Shown: positions 18,062 to 26,308 of the stretch, in pieces | Position numbering within the stretch: position 1 is the stretch's first letter | How the letters are laid out: every line of letters begins with the position of its first letter | Assembly (NCBI RefSeq): GCF_000017805.1 | Contig: NC_009767.1 | Location: forward strand, 4,505,001-4,569,000 | From: Roseiflexus castenholzii DSM 13941 | GTDB lineage: Bacteria > Chloroflexota > Chloroflexia > Chloroflexales > Roseiflexaceae | DNA: 64,000 bases | Reading direction: 5' to 3' | Position numbers and translations under genes: made by a program | Notes under the pieces: model-generated | The model's input: only the letters and a program-made list of their open reading frames with translations | What the model was told of the DNA's origin: nothing | Database searches by the model: none

Positions 18062-18430
18062 ACAACTCCAATATGCTACAATGCTAGCAAACTCGCATTC
18101 GAGCGTCTCATACCTGACGGCGCCTTCGCCTGCCGGTGCGTGCACGCGCGGTTCGGCGACGCGCCCGGCGCCAGGGTGTCATACAACTCCAATATGCTAC
18201 GATGCTGGCAAACTCGCATTCGAGCGTGTCATACCTGACAGCGCCTTCGCCTGCCGGTGCGTGCGCGCGCGGTTCGGCGACGCGCCCGGCGCCAGCGTGT
18301 CATACAACCCCAATATGCTACGATGCTAGCAAACTCGCATTCGAGCGTCTCATACCTGACGGCGCCCTCGCCTGCCGGTGCGTGCGCGAGCGGTTCGGCG
18401 ACGCGCCCGGCGCCAGCGTGTCATACAACC
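18056..18430. repeat. 121-bp tandem duplication joining lysZ 3' end to MFS 5' end
   Basis: Three full units (18056, 18177, 18298) and a partial fourth (18419). On the minus strand each contains a degenerate lysZ tail (encoding GRVAEP...AGEG, then the TGA), a short spacer with GCAAACTCGCATTCGAGCG in plus orientation, then TTGGAGTTGT and ATGACACGCTGG, the MFS ribosome site and first four codons. The plus-strand segment TGACGGCGCCTTCGCCTGC matches lysZ at 21075-21093 (TGACGGTGCCTTCGCCTGC). Confidence 0.85.
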
Positions 18431-19414
18431 TTCCAGCGGCGCCTGTCACGACGCAGCGGTCGCCCGTCCTGGGTGCGCGGCTTGGTGCGATCATCGCTGT
18501 GCCCTGAATCATCAGGCGCTCATCCAAGGGATCGCTGCCGAAGGACCGGTTACCGATCAATCACCGGGGAACCTCGTCGAGAAACCGGCCTTCGAGGGTG
18601 GCTGCGACGAGCGTGGTGTCATGTGGCGAAGCATTGGTCACCCGGACGGCGACCGGAAAACTGGCGCCGCCCGCCACGGCCATGACCTTCGAACCTGTAC
18701 CCCGCCTGGCCGTTCCCACCCCTGGAACCCTGTTGTTGCCATAACTCAGGCGCCGTCGATGAAGCACTCAATCAGGTCCGGTCGTCCGCGTGCTTTTGAG
18801 GTCCTGCGCCAGTGCCCGGAGGAGGCGCTCCCAAACGCCGGTCCGCACCCATTCCTGGAACCGCCGGTGGCAGGTCTAGGATGAAGGGTCCTGATCGGTC
18901 CAGTCGTTCCAGGGAGCGCCCGTGATGCCCGCCGCAACCACCGCGTTGATCCCTGCCGAGGAGTCCTGATCGGTCCGGTCGTTCCAGGGAGCACCCGTGA
19001 TGCCCGCCGCAACCACCGCGTTGATCCCTGCCGAGGAGTCCTGATCGGTCCGGTCGTTCCAGGGAGCGCCCGTGATGCCCGCCGCAACCACCGCGTTGAT
19101 CCCTGCCGAGGAGTCCTGATCGGTCCGGTCGTTCCAGGGAGCGCCCGTGATGCCCGCCACAACCACCGCGTTGATCCCTGCCGAGGAGTCCTGATCAGTC
19201 CGGTCGTTCCAGGGAGCGCCCGTGCGCAGGATCCACCGCATGCCGTTCAACCCACCTCGATCATCCACGCGGGACCGCCCGCGTCCATCGGGCAGTCTGG
19301 GAATCCTGGGGATGAGCGGCCCGACAACAGCCCATTGCTCGTCGGTCACGTCCATCGCTCCACCTCGATCTCAGCGGCTTTCGAGATTGAATCTGACCAT
19401 TTTTGAGATAACTT
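18431..19414 (-). pseudogene. Broken IS5-like transposase
   Basis: Minus-strand pieces in different frames spell an IS5-family (IS427/DUF4096-type) transposase: MDVTDEQWAVVGPLIP, DGRGRSRVDDRGGLNGMRWI and LRTGAPWND from 19355, then RTSKARGRPDLIECFIDGA, then GSKVMAVAGGASFPVAV and ASPHDTTLVAATL near 18560-18700. The frame is broken at least twice and the middle is swollen by 75-bp repeats. The element replaces spacer DNA of the fourth 121-bp unit. Ends are approximate; the right side reads TTTTTGAGATAACTTCTAAA. Confidence 0.75.
18886..19260. repeat. 75-bp tandem repeat inside the IS5-like transposase
   Basis: GAGTCCTGATCGGTCC recurs at 18961, 19036, 19111 and 19186, with a first, slightly different copy at 18886: exactly 75 bases, so each adds 25 residues in frame. 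Read on the minus strand each unit begins with the conserved transposase words GAPWNDRTDQD and then DSSAGINAVV. Confidence 0.9.
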
Positions 19415-19419
19415 CTAAA

Positions 19420-20884
19420 CTCGACTTTATCCATCTGTGCCGCTCACGCAGCATAGGCGAGCGCATCAGTCAGGCGAACAAGTAACGACTTCGGGATTTT
19501 GACCATGTCGGCTTCCGCAGGCGACATCCAAGAAATGGTGACCGGCCAGAGCTGCTTGCGGACGAAGGCCAGTGTGTCGCTGAAGGTCGGCAGCGCCTTG
19601 GTGTACCAGGCCGCCTGCCTCACGGGCAACTCGCCTGCTTGGAGTAGGTGATGGGCGAACAGCGTCACGAGCGAGAACAACCCCAACAGCACCGGTGTCG
19701 TACGCAGGATCGCCAGGTCCGACCACTGGCGCTGGGTCTCGATGCCCAAGTGTGCTCGCGCTTCCTCGAACGTGACCTCCACCTGCCAGCGCATCACGAA
19801 CCACTCCACAATCTCCTTGGGGGTAGCCGCCGGGTTCGTGCTCAGCAGCGCCTGGGCCTCAAACTTCCCATCGGGGTCGGTAATGAGCACCCAGCGAATG
19901 CTCACCGGCGGCAAGCCACTGTGATACCAGACCGCCGTTGCCGATGCCAGCCGCACCGTTCGCGTCGTTCCGCCATACCAACGCACGCTCGTGTGCTGCC
20001 AGTCTGTGGTCGGGTCGCTGAGCCGCTGCTCCAGGGTCGGCTGCCGTGCGCCTTTCTTGCGCGGCCGACCGGGTCGCCCTGCTGGGTGCACGTACGCCGT
20101 GTCGTACAAGGCCGCATCCAAGCGCAAGCGCGTGACCACGGTAACGGGGTTGGGCAAGCCCTGGCAGGCGGCAAGCAGTTCGAGCGCGGCGTAGCTGCTG
20201 TCGGCCACAACGACCAGCACGCGCTCGGGCAGCCACTGACGGACTTGGAAGATGATCTGACGCGCCCAGTCGGTGAGCTGTTTGTGGCGCTTGCCGAGCT
20301 CCTGATGGCAGCGCTCGGAGGGCGCCAGGACGGTCAGAAAGGGCAAGGCCCAAACACGCTGGGCCCAAGGGATGGGGGCGAGCAGCATCAGACACAACCA
20401 GCGCAGGCCGCTGGTCTTGACGAAGAACGAGCGCGACGAGCGGACAGGGTCGCGGTAGATCCCCTTGGCCTTGATCTTGGCCCCGCGCCGGCGCTCGATA
20501 TGGTCGTCGAGGCCGAGCACGATAGCCGTATCGGACGGAACGAAGGCGTCGACGAGCAGGCGCAGCAGGATGCGGCTGGCGGCGTAGGGCGACCAGACGG
20601 CGCGGTTGAGGACGCGATGGTAGTTCTGGAATTGCGCATCGTCGCTCAGCCCCATCACCCGCAGCGCCGAAGTGACCGTGCGCTTGCCGGGGGCTAGGAT
20701 GGCGCCGATGAGCAGTATCTTCGCCCATTCCCATACACGCTCGCTAAACAGCAACTCGAACTTGCGGAGGACCGGTATAATCGCTCGTGGCAGGTTGCGC
20801 ATGGCTGGCCCCTTCGTGGTAGTTGGGTTCTAGCCAAGCGTACCCTGCCTCCCGTTTTTCGTCTACCGAATGGATAAAGTCGAG
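19420..20884 (-). mobile_element. Intact IS701-like insertion sequence (1465 bp)
   Basis: Perfect 15-base terminal inverted repeats CTCGACTTTATCCAT (19420-19434) and ATGGATAAAGTCGAG (20870-20884). CTAAA flanks both ends (19415-19419 and 20885-20889), a target duplication that fits the YTAR preference known for the IS701 family. One transposase gene fills it. It landed at the junction of the IS5 remnant and the lysZ-proximal spacer. Confidence 0.9.
19444..20802 (-). CDS. IS701-family DDE transposase
   Basis: A 452-residue DDE transposase that moves the surrounding element. The first Asp is plausibly in VLGLDDHIERRRG, the second in VVVADSSYAALELL and the Glu in WQVEVTFEEARAHLG (the Y/W-(2)-E-style signature after WFVMRW). 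Length fits IS701 transposases (400-450). The frame is complete, ends are intact, and AAGGGG precedes the ATG, so the copy may be active. Confidence 0.88.
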   Translation of the reverse strand: MRNLPRAIIPVLRKFELLFSERVWEWAKILLIGAILAPGKRTVTSALRVMGLSDDAQFQNYHRVLNRAVWSPYAASRILLRLLVDAFVPSDTAIVLGLDDHIERRRGAKIKAKGIYRDPVRSSRSFFVKTSGLRWLCLMLLAPIPWAQRVWALPFLTVLAPSERCHQELGKRHKQLTDWARQIIFQVRQWLPERVLVVVADSSYAALELLAACQGLPNPVTVVTRLRLDAALYDTAYVHPAGRPGRPRKKGARQPTLEQRLSDPTTDWQHTSVRWYGGTTRTVRLASATAVWYHSGLPPVSIRWVLITDPDGKFEAQALLSTNPAATPKEIVEWFVMRWQVEVTFEEARAHLGIETQRQWSDLAILRTTPVLLGLFSLVTLFAHHLLQAGELPVRQAAWYTKALPTFSDTLAFVRKQLWPVTISWMSPAEADMVKIPKSLLVRLTDALAYAA

Positions 20885-20918
20885 CTAAAATACCAGCAAA
20901 CTCGCACTCTAGCGTGTC

Positions 20919-21068
20919 ATACCAATGACACTTGACGATGCCGCATTCGTGTCATTCCGAGCCCTTCGCTTCGCTCAGGGTAAACGCAGCGAGGAATCTG
21001 AGCGGGTCGCGCAAGACCCCTCGCTCTGCTCGGGGTGACCATGCCGGATGGTCACCGGTCATTGGCAT
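20919..21068. repeat. MITE-like palindromic repeat, copy E
   Basis: Starts ATACCAATGAC (20919-20929) and ends GTCATTGGCAT (21058-21068, one mismatch). It lies exactly between the lysZ stop codon and the spacer AGCAAACTCGCACTC, splitting a sequence that is continuous in the 121-bp units at 18056-18418. Confidence 0.85.
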
Positions 21069-21871
21069 CATACGATGACGGTGCCTTCGCCTGCAAGCGC
21101 GCGCGTGATCGGTTCGGCGACACGCGCATCGCCGAGGATAACCCGTCCTACTCCTTGCGCCAGCGCCTCGGACGCACCCAGGATTTTTTTCTTCATCCGT
21201 CCCTGTGCCAGCGGCAGATATTCCTCAATGTCAGCGCGCGGAATGTGCCGGACGAGGGTGCTTTCGTCGGGAAAGGCACGCAGCAAACCAGGAACATTGG
21301 TCAGCAGGATCAACGTATTGGCGCCGAGCGCCGCCGCAATTGCCGCAGCCGCTCGGTCGCCATCGACGTTGAGCGCTTCGCCAGCGTCACTGGCAGCAAT
21401 TGGAGCGATCACCGGCAAGAACCCGGCGTTCAGCAGCAGGGTCAGCAGGTGGGTATTGACTTTCTCGACCGTCCCGGTCCAGTCGTCGCGCAGCACCTTT
21501 TGTTTGCCATCTTCGACAATGCGGATGACCGCCTTGCGTTGCCCTTCGAGCAAACGCCCATCGAGACCGGAAAGACCGATTGCGTTTACTCCGAGGTGTT
21601 GCAGGCGCTCGACAATCACCTTATTGACCTTACCGGCGGTTGCCATCAGAAAGAGTTCCAGCGTCGCGCGGTCGGTATAGCGACTGGTATAACCGGACGG
21701 CGAGGTGACGAAACGCGGCGGATGTCCTAATCGTTCGGCGAGGGTATTGGTTTCGTGCGAGCCGCCATGCACCAGCACGAGCCGCTGACCGGCGCGCGTA
21801 AGGGTTGCAAGATCGGCGCAGAGCGCATCGTAGGCAATGCCGGCGCCGCCGCCAACTTTGACCACAATCAT
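21068..21871 (-). CDS. lysZ: [LysW]-aminoadipate kinase
   Basis: A 267-residue amino-acid kinase that phosphorylates the side-chain carboxylate of LysW-bound aminoadipate. MIVVKVGGGAG, LVLVHGGSHETNTLAERLGHPPRF and TSPSGYTSRYTD match LysZ/ArgB-like kinases of LysW pathways (classical ArgB has different sequence after VHGG), with ATP-site NVDGDRAAAAIAAALGA and LLTNVPGLL and the GRMKKKILGA loop. It overlaps the homocitrate synthase stop by 4 bases and is the last gene of the main lysine operon. Confidence 0.92.
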   Translation of the reverse strand: MIVVKVGGGAGIAYDALCADLATLTRAGQRLVLVHGGSHETNTLAERLGHPPRFVTSPSGYTSRYTDRATLELFLMATAGKVNKVIVERLQHLGVNAIGLSGLDGRLLEGQRKAVIRIVEDGKQKVLRDDWTGTVEKVNTHLLTLLLNAGFLPVIAPIAASDAGEALNVDGDRAAAAIAAALGANTLILLTNVPGLLRAFPDESTLVRHIPRADIEEYLPLAQGRMKKKILGASEALAQGVGRVILGDARVAEPITRALAGEGTVIV

Positions 21872-23373
21872 TCGGAAGCCTCCGCAGATCGGTAGAAGAG
21901 ACGGATAATCTCCATCGCCTGGTGGTGGTTGATGCCGCCTTCGCGCACACTGGCGCAGCGGATCAACCGCGCGGCGAGTTCATCGGCAGTCGTTTCGTCG
22001 GTTGGAATGTGGTGTGAGTCTTCGGCGAGATCATCGGCATACGGAACGATGCGGGCACGGATGTCTTCGGGACGACGCAAGACCAGACGCTCCCGTTCGC
22101 GCCAGAAGCGCACATTGCTCTTGCCGCAACCGAAGCATGCCAGCACCGGCGTGCGCAGCGGCATGTCGTAGGGCGGCAGCGCCCCGGCATAGGCGCTATT
22201 GCCGAGGTCAATCGCCTGCTGCCCGTCGTATCCTTGCTCTCGCGCCAGACGGAACGCGCGCAGGGTGGTGTCGGCGTGCACGCCCGAACCGTCGTACTCG
22301 GTGTTCGACGAAAACGGACTACGGTCGAACACGAAGCCGCTGCGCGCCAGAATCCGGTAGAAGAATGCGTCGAGATCGCGGTAGCGGTTGACGAACAGTT
22401 CGCCATCGGGCAGCACACCGAGTTTCTCGCGCACCGCCTGCCGGATCGCTGGCATTGAACGCGGGTAGAGGAGCAGCAACCGCCGGTAGATCGCTTCGAT
22501 CAGCGAACTGAGACCAATCGTGCCATTGCGCTCGCCAATCCCCAGGATTGAAAAATCGGGCAGCATCATGATCCCCAACCGCATGCACAGCAGCAGCGTA
22601 TCGACATATAATCGGTCGGAGTGACCGATGTCGTTGTGAATATGGCATTCGAGAAAGACAAACCGGATGCCGACCTGCCGCAGCACCGCGATGCGATCGC
22701 CGAGGTCGTCAATCGTGCCGACGCCAACGGTATCGGGGATGCCGATGCCGTCAACGTGCAGCCCGTGGCTCGTCAGCCGCTCCTGCAATCGCTCGTAGAA
22801 CGCGCAATAATCGTCGAGCGGAGTGCGGTAGGCGTCTTCGGTGCTGATGCGGACGCAGTCGAAGCCAAGGTCACGCGCCAGATGGATCGCGTCGAAGGCT
22901 TTATCGGCGAGTTGAACGGCATTGGCGTGCGCCGTCGCCTGTTTGATCGGGCTGACGCCAATGTACAGGTGCAGGCGACGGAAGCCGGTCTCGGCGGCAG
23001 TGCGGATATCGGCAGCGACACAGCGCGCATGCGCGGCGAAGGTCGTCGTCAGCCCGTGTGCCGCAGCACGTTCTAGCAGGCGACGATTGAACGCCTGACC
23101 CGGCGGGTTGGCAGGGAATGACGGGAGCTCGATCACTCCGACACCGAGCGAGTCCATGCCGCGTACCGCTTCCCACGCCTCATCAACAGTCAGGTGAAAG
23201 CCCTGGAGCGTCCCATCACGGCATTCGCCGACCGCCTGGAGCGACTCGCGGATGCTGAAGACTCCCCAGCGCATGGCTTTCAGATAATCGAACAGCGCCA
23301 ACAGTTCAAGCGCCTCGTGGTAACGCGGTTGCGCGGGGTTTTCGTTATGTAAGAAATCTGGTATTGGTGACAT
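21868..23373 (-). CDS. Divergent homocitrate synthase-like DRE-TIM enzyme
   Basis: A 501-residue DRE-TIM metallolyase, presumably condensing 2-oxoglutarate and acetyl-CoA to homocitrate. Supporting sequence: RDG at 52-54, VIELPSFPANP, RISTEDAYRT, IPDTVGVGT, CHIHND with the metal His pair H244/H246, LGIGERNG at 277-284 and GSGVHADTTLRA (366-373 region). Two oddities: the metal-binding Asp four residues before the Arg of the RDG motif is Val48 here, and the C-terminal ~95 residues (with CFGCGK) exceed the normal ~380-residue length. AGAGGA before 23373 sets the start. Its place between lysY and lysZ supports the role; another acyl-transfer activity is possible. Confidence 0.7.
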   Translation of the reverse strand: MSPIPDFLHNENPAQPRYHEALELLALFDYLKAMRWGVFSIRESLQAVGECRDGTLQGFHLTVDEAWEAVRGMDSLGVGVIELPSFPANPPGQAFNRRLLERAAAHGLTTTFAAHARCVAADIRTAAETGFRRLHLYIGVSPIKQATAHANAVQLADKAFDAIHLARDLGFDCVRISTEDAYRTPLDDYCAFYERLQERLTSHGLHVDGIGIPDTVGVGTIDDLGDRIAVLRQVGIRFVFLECHIHNDIGHSDRLYVDTLLLCMRLGIMMLPDFSILGIGERNGTIGLSSLIEAIYRRLLLLYPRSMPAIRQAVREKLGVLPDGELFVNRYRDLDAFFYRILARSGFVFDRSPFSSNTEYDGSGVHADTTLRAFRLAREQGYDGQQAIDLGNSAYAGALPPYDMPLRTPVLACFGCGKSNVRFWRERERLVLRRPEDIRARIVPYADDLAEDSHHIPTDETTADELAARLIRCASVREGGINHHQAMEIIRLFYRSAEASE

Positions 23374-23590
23374 GTTCCTCTGAGAGATGCTCTGGGTCGG
23401 CGGGACGTCATGCGCTGGCGCGCGCCGAAACCATTCCGCCGCCGACCCTATCGATTTCGGAGGCTTTTCCCAAACTTCACCCCAGGTGACCGTCGCCACC
23501 TGCCGCTGCCCGCTGCATAGTGTCCTGCCCTTGCCTCCTCCTGGCGGATACCCGATCCCTTCCTTTGGCTGCGCTAAGAGCGGACCAAAC

Positions 23591-24060
23591 CCCCACGCGC
23601 ACACTGCGGGACGGCCGCGCGCGGCGCCAGCCCCCTGCCCCCGCATGCGGGGGTTCGCGCGTAGCGGGCGTATTGCGCCGCGCATCCCGCCCCCCTGCCC
23701 CCGCATGCGGGGGTTCGCGCGTAGCGGGCGTATTGCGCCGCGCATCCCGCCCCCCTGCCCCCGCATGCGGGGGGTTCGCTTCATCCCCATTTCTCTCGGC
23801 GATTGCATGGTGCCCCTACCCCCACATGCGGGGGGTTCGCGCGCGACGATCTGCTGTCCGTTGCGCCGTCTCACCCCTGCCCCCGCATGCGGAGGAGGTT
23901 CGCGTGTAGCGGGCGTATTGCGCCGCGCATCCCGCCCCCCCTGCCCTTGCATGCGGAGGTTCGCGCGTAGCGGGCGTATTGCGCCGCGCATCCCGCCCCC
24001 TGCCCCTGCATTCGGCGGGTTTCTAGACGGACCGAACCCCCGCGCGAACCCGGCACGTCC
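23591..24060. repeat. 60-bp palindromic tandem array within the lysine operon; no gene
   Basis: The palindrome CCCCCGCATGCGGGGG heads units starting at about 23631, 23691 and 23751 (exact 60-base period) and, more degenerate, near 23815, 23878, 23940 and 24000. Units continue TTCGCGCGTAGCGGGCG. The following 24025-24190 matches a second dispersed family also at 39537-39700 (GCGGACCGAACACCCGCGC-type). The whole gap between lysY and the homocitrate synthase (23374-24222) is repeat and has no credible coding frame. Confidence 0.85.
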
Positions 24061-24222
24061 ACCGTAGGACGACCGTGCGCGACGCCGGTCTTCCCGCTCC
24101 CGCGCGGGAGAGGGGCAGGGGGTGAGGGAAAACCGGCTCATCCCAACGCCATGCATACCCTCATGTATGCTGTCCGCCCTTGAGTCTGGCGGCAACGGTC
24201 GCCTCGCATCAAACCCTGACCT

Positions 24223-25269
24223 CTAAATCGGGTGCAACCCCGGAAACTCCAGCCCCAGTCGCTCATCAAAGCCGCACATCAGATTCAGGCACTGCACGGC
24301 GGTTCCGGCGGCGCCTTTCATAAGGTTGTCAATCGCACAGATCGACACGATCCGTCCGGTCTCCTCGTCCACGGCGAACCCGACATCGGCATAGTTGCTG
24401 CCTGCCAGGATTTTCGGCTCCGGCATGCGGTAAACGCCCTGTTTTTCGCGCACGATGCGCACGAATGGTTCGCTGCCATACGTGGCGCGAAATGCGCGCC
24501 ACAGGTCTTTCTCGCATACCGTTCCGCCGGCGAAGGCATGCGCGGTGGCGAGTGCGCCACGCACCAGTTCGACGCTGGTGATCGACAGGTGGACATGCTC
24601 GACGCCGAGTTCTTGTATCACTTCGGCGGTGTGGCGGTGACCAACAGGCGCAAATGAGCGCACTGCACCACTGCGCTCCGGGTGGTGTGACGCTTCATTC
24701 GGTTGTGCGCCTCCTTCCGAGGAGCCAACCTTCACCTCGACGATCACATCGCGTCCCGGATCGATCAAACCGGCGCGCGCCAGTGGCAGCAGCGCCAGGA
24801 TGGCGGCAGTCGCGTTGCACCCGACGCCACTAACGTAACTGGCGCTGCGGATAGCGTCACGGTGGAGTTCCGGCAGCCCGTAGACGAAGCGTTCGAGCCA
24901 GTGTGGCGCAGGATGGTGCTCACCGTACCAGCGGGCATAAACGGACGGATCGCGCAGGCGAAAATCGGCGGAACAGTCGATGATCTTTGGCGCGAGTCGC
25001 GCGAAATGGTCGATAGCGCGCGCAGCGTCGCCGTGCGGAAGCGCCAGAAGCAGCACATCGCACGGCGTCAGTCGATCCTGCGAGGTGAACTGAAGTTCAC
25101 GCGCTGCCGGAATGCCGCGCAGGTTCGGGTGCGCTGTCGTGATCGGTTTGCCCGCCAGTCGCTCGGAAGTCGCCTGCGCAACGACGACCTGCGGATGAAA
25201 CAGGAGCAGGCGCAGCAGTTCGCCGCCGACGTATCCGCTGCCGCCAACAATCGAGACCCGCACACTCAT
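24223..25269 (-). CDS. lysY: [LysW]-aminoadipyl-phosphate reductase
   Basis: A 348-residue NADPH-dependent reductase of the ArgC/LysY family. GGSGYVGGELLRLL is the nucleotide-binding motif, SGVGCNATAAILALLP holds the catalytic Cys (about C150), and HRHTAEVIQELG carries the acid/base His. VGSSEGGAQPNEASHHPERSG is the LysY-type variant of the substrate loop. It overlaps lysX by 4 bases. It may also act on the arginine side. Confidence 0.92.
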   Translation of the reverse strand: MSVRVSIVGGSGYVGGELLRLLLFHPQVVVAQATSERLAGKPITTAHPNLRGIPAARELQFTSQDRLTPCDVLLLALPHGDAARAIDHFARLAPKIIDCSADFRLRDPSVYARWYGEHHPAPHWLERFVYGLPELHRDAIRSASYVSGVGCNATAAILALLPLARAGLIDPGRDVIVEVKVGSSEGGAQPNEASHHPERSGAVRSFAPVGHRHTAEVIQELGVEHVHLSITSVELVRGALATAHAFAGGTVCEKDLWRAFRATYGSEPFVRIVREKQGVYRMPEPKILAGSNYADVGFAVDEETGRIVSICAIDNLMKGAAGTAVQCLNLMCGFDERLGLEFPGLHPI

Positions 25270-26123
25270 GAGACGCTCCCCTTCCGCGCGACATCCAGGG
25301 TGTAATCAATGATGCGCGCCGGAATGTCCACACCGGTCGGCGCGATGCTGTTGCGGAACTCCATTGTATAGTTGACTTCGTTCACCAGCAGCCTGCCGTC
25401 GGGCGCTTCCAGCACATCGATGGCGACCACGCCGCCGCCGACGGCGTATGCTGCGCTGACGCACAGGTCCGCCAGCGCGGGTGTCACGGGACAAACGGTT
25501 GCCTGCCCGCCGCGCGCGGTGTTGGTGATCCAGTGGTCACTGGTGCGGTAGATGGCGCAAATACACTCATCACCAACGACGAAGGCGCGAATGTCGCGGC
25601 GGTATGGTTTGGGAATATATTCCTGAATGTAGAAGATCGAATGGTGGTACGATCCCAGAATCTGCTTGTGCTCGAGCAGCGCCTCAGCCGCTTCACGGTC
25701 ATTGACCTTGGCGATCAGGCGCCCCCATGAGCCGATAGCGGGCTTGAGCACCGCCGGATAACCCAGGTCCTCAATGGCGCGCAATGCCGATTCGGGAGTG
25801 AACGCCATGCGGGTGCGCGGCGTTGGTACGCCAGCGCGAATGAGCGCCTGTGTAGTCTTGAATTTGTCGCCGCAGATGTCGGCGACATAGGCGGTATTGA
25901 CCGTCGGCACGCCGGCATCGTTGAACACCTTGAGGGCATAGAGTGCGCGTGAGTGGTGGATGCTCCGTTCGAGCACGACGTCGTACTCGTAGCGACCTTC
26001 GTTCAGGTCGAAAATGACATCATCGTCGTCGATGCGTTCATAGGCAACGCCGCGTCGCTCCAGTTCGGCAAAGAGCAGTTTCTCCTCGACGCGGATGCGC
26101 GAGCAGAGGACGCCGACTCGCAT
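25266..26123 (-). CDS. lysX: Alpha-aminoadipate-LysW ligase
   Basis: A 285-residue RimK-type ATP-grasp ligase that joins alpha-aminoadipate to the C-terminal Glu of LysW. Nearly every landmark of the Thermus enzyme can be read: LERSIHHSRA, PTVNTAYVADICGDKFKT, LKPAIGSWGRLIAKV, LLEHKQILG, FYIQEYIPKPYRRDIR, RTSDHWITNTARGGQA and LLVNEVNYTMEFRNS. It follows lysW by 3 bases and overlaps lysY by 4. Whether it also accepts glutamate (ArgX activity) is not decidable by eye. Confidence 0.94.
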   Translation of the reverse strand: MRVGVLCSRIRVEEKLLFAELERRGVAYERIDDDDVIFDLNEGRYEYDVVLERSIHHSRALYALKVFNDAGVPTVNTAYVADICGDKFKTTQALIRAGVPTPRTRMAFTPESALRAIEDLGYPAVLKPAIGSWGRLIAKVNDREAAEALLEHKQILGSYHHSIFYIQEYIPKPYRRDIRAFVVGDECICAIYRTSDHWITNTARGGQATVCPVTPALADLCVSAAYAVGGGVVAIDVLEAPDGRLLVNEVNYTMEFRNSIAPTGVDIPARIIDYTLDVARKGSVS

Positions 26124-26126
26124 AGG

Positions 26127-26294
26127 TCATTCCCCCCAGTCTTCTTCAACTTCCGGCGCCAGCGCCAGTTCCGGCGGATCGATACTGACGACTTCCAGTT
26201 CGGCGGCGCAGTCGGGGCATGTCAGAATTTCGCCTTCGACCGTGCCTTCGGGCAGGGTGATCTCGGCTTCGCATTCGGGACAGATGGCGCGCAT
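26127..26294 (-). CDS. lysW: Amino-group carrier protein LysW
   Basis: A 55-residue acidic carrier protein. It starts MRAICPECEAEITLPEG, with zinc-knuckle cysteines C5/C8 and C26/C29, and ends in EEDWGE, the invariant tail whose terminal Glu is amidated with aminoadipate. It holds the intermediate from LysX through LysZ, LysY and LysJ until LysK releases lysine, shielding the amino group. It is 14 bases after the homoisocitrate dehydrogenase stop and 3 bases before lysX. Confidence 0.97.
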   Translation of the reverse strand: MRAICPECEAEITLPEGTVEGEILTCPDCAAELEVVSIDPPELALAPEVEEDWGE

Positions 26295-26308
26295 GAGCGT
26301 CTCCTTTC

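Noticed and set aside
18056..19260. CRISPR array
   Set aside because: Repeats are directly adjacent tandem units (121 bp and 75 bp) without unique spacers, and no cas genes are present.
23387..24067. 226-codon plus-strand frame
   Set aside because: Entirely within the 60-bp palindromic array.
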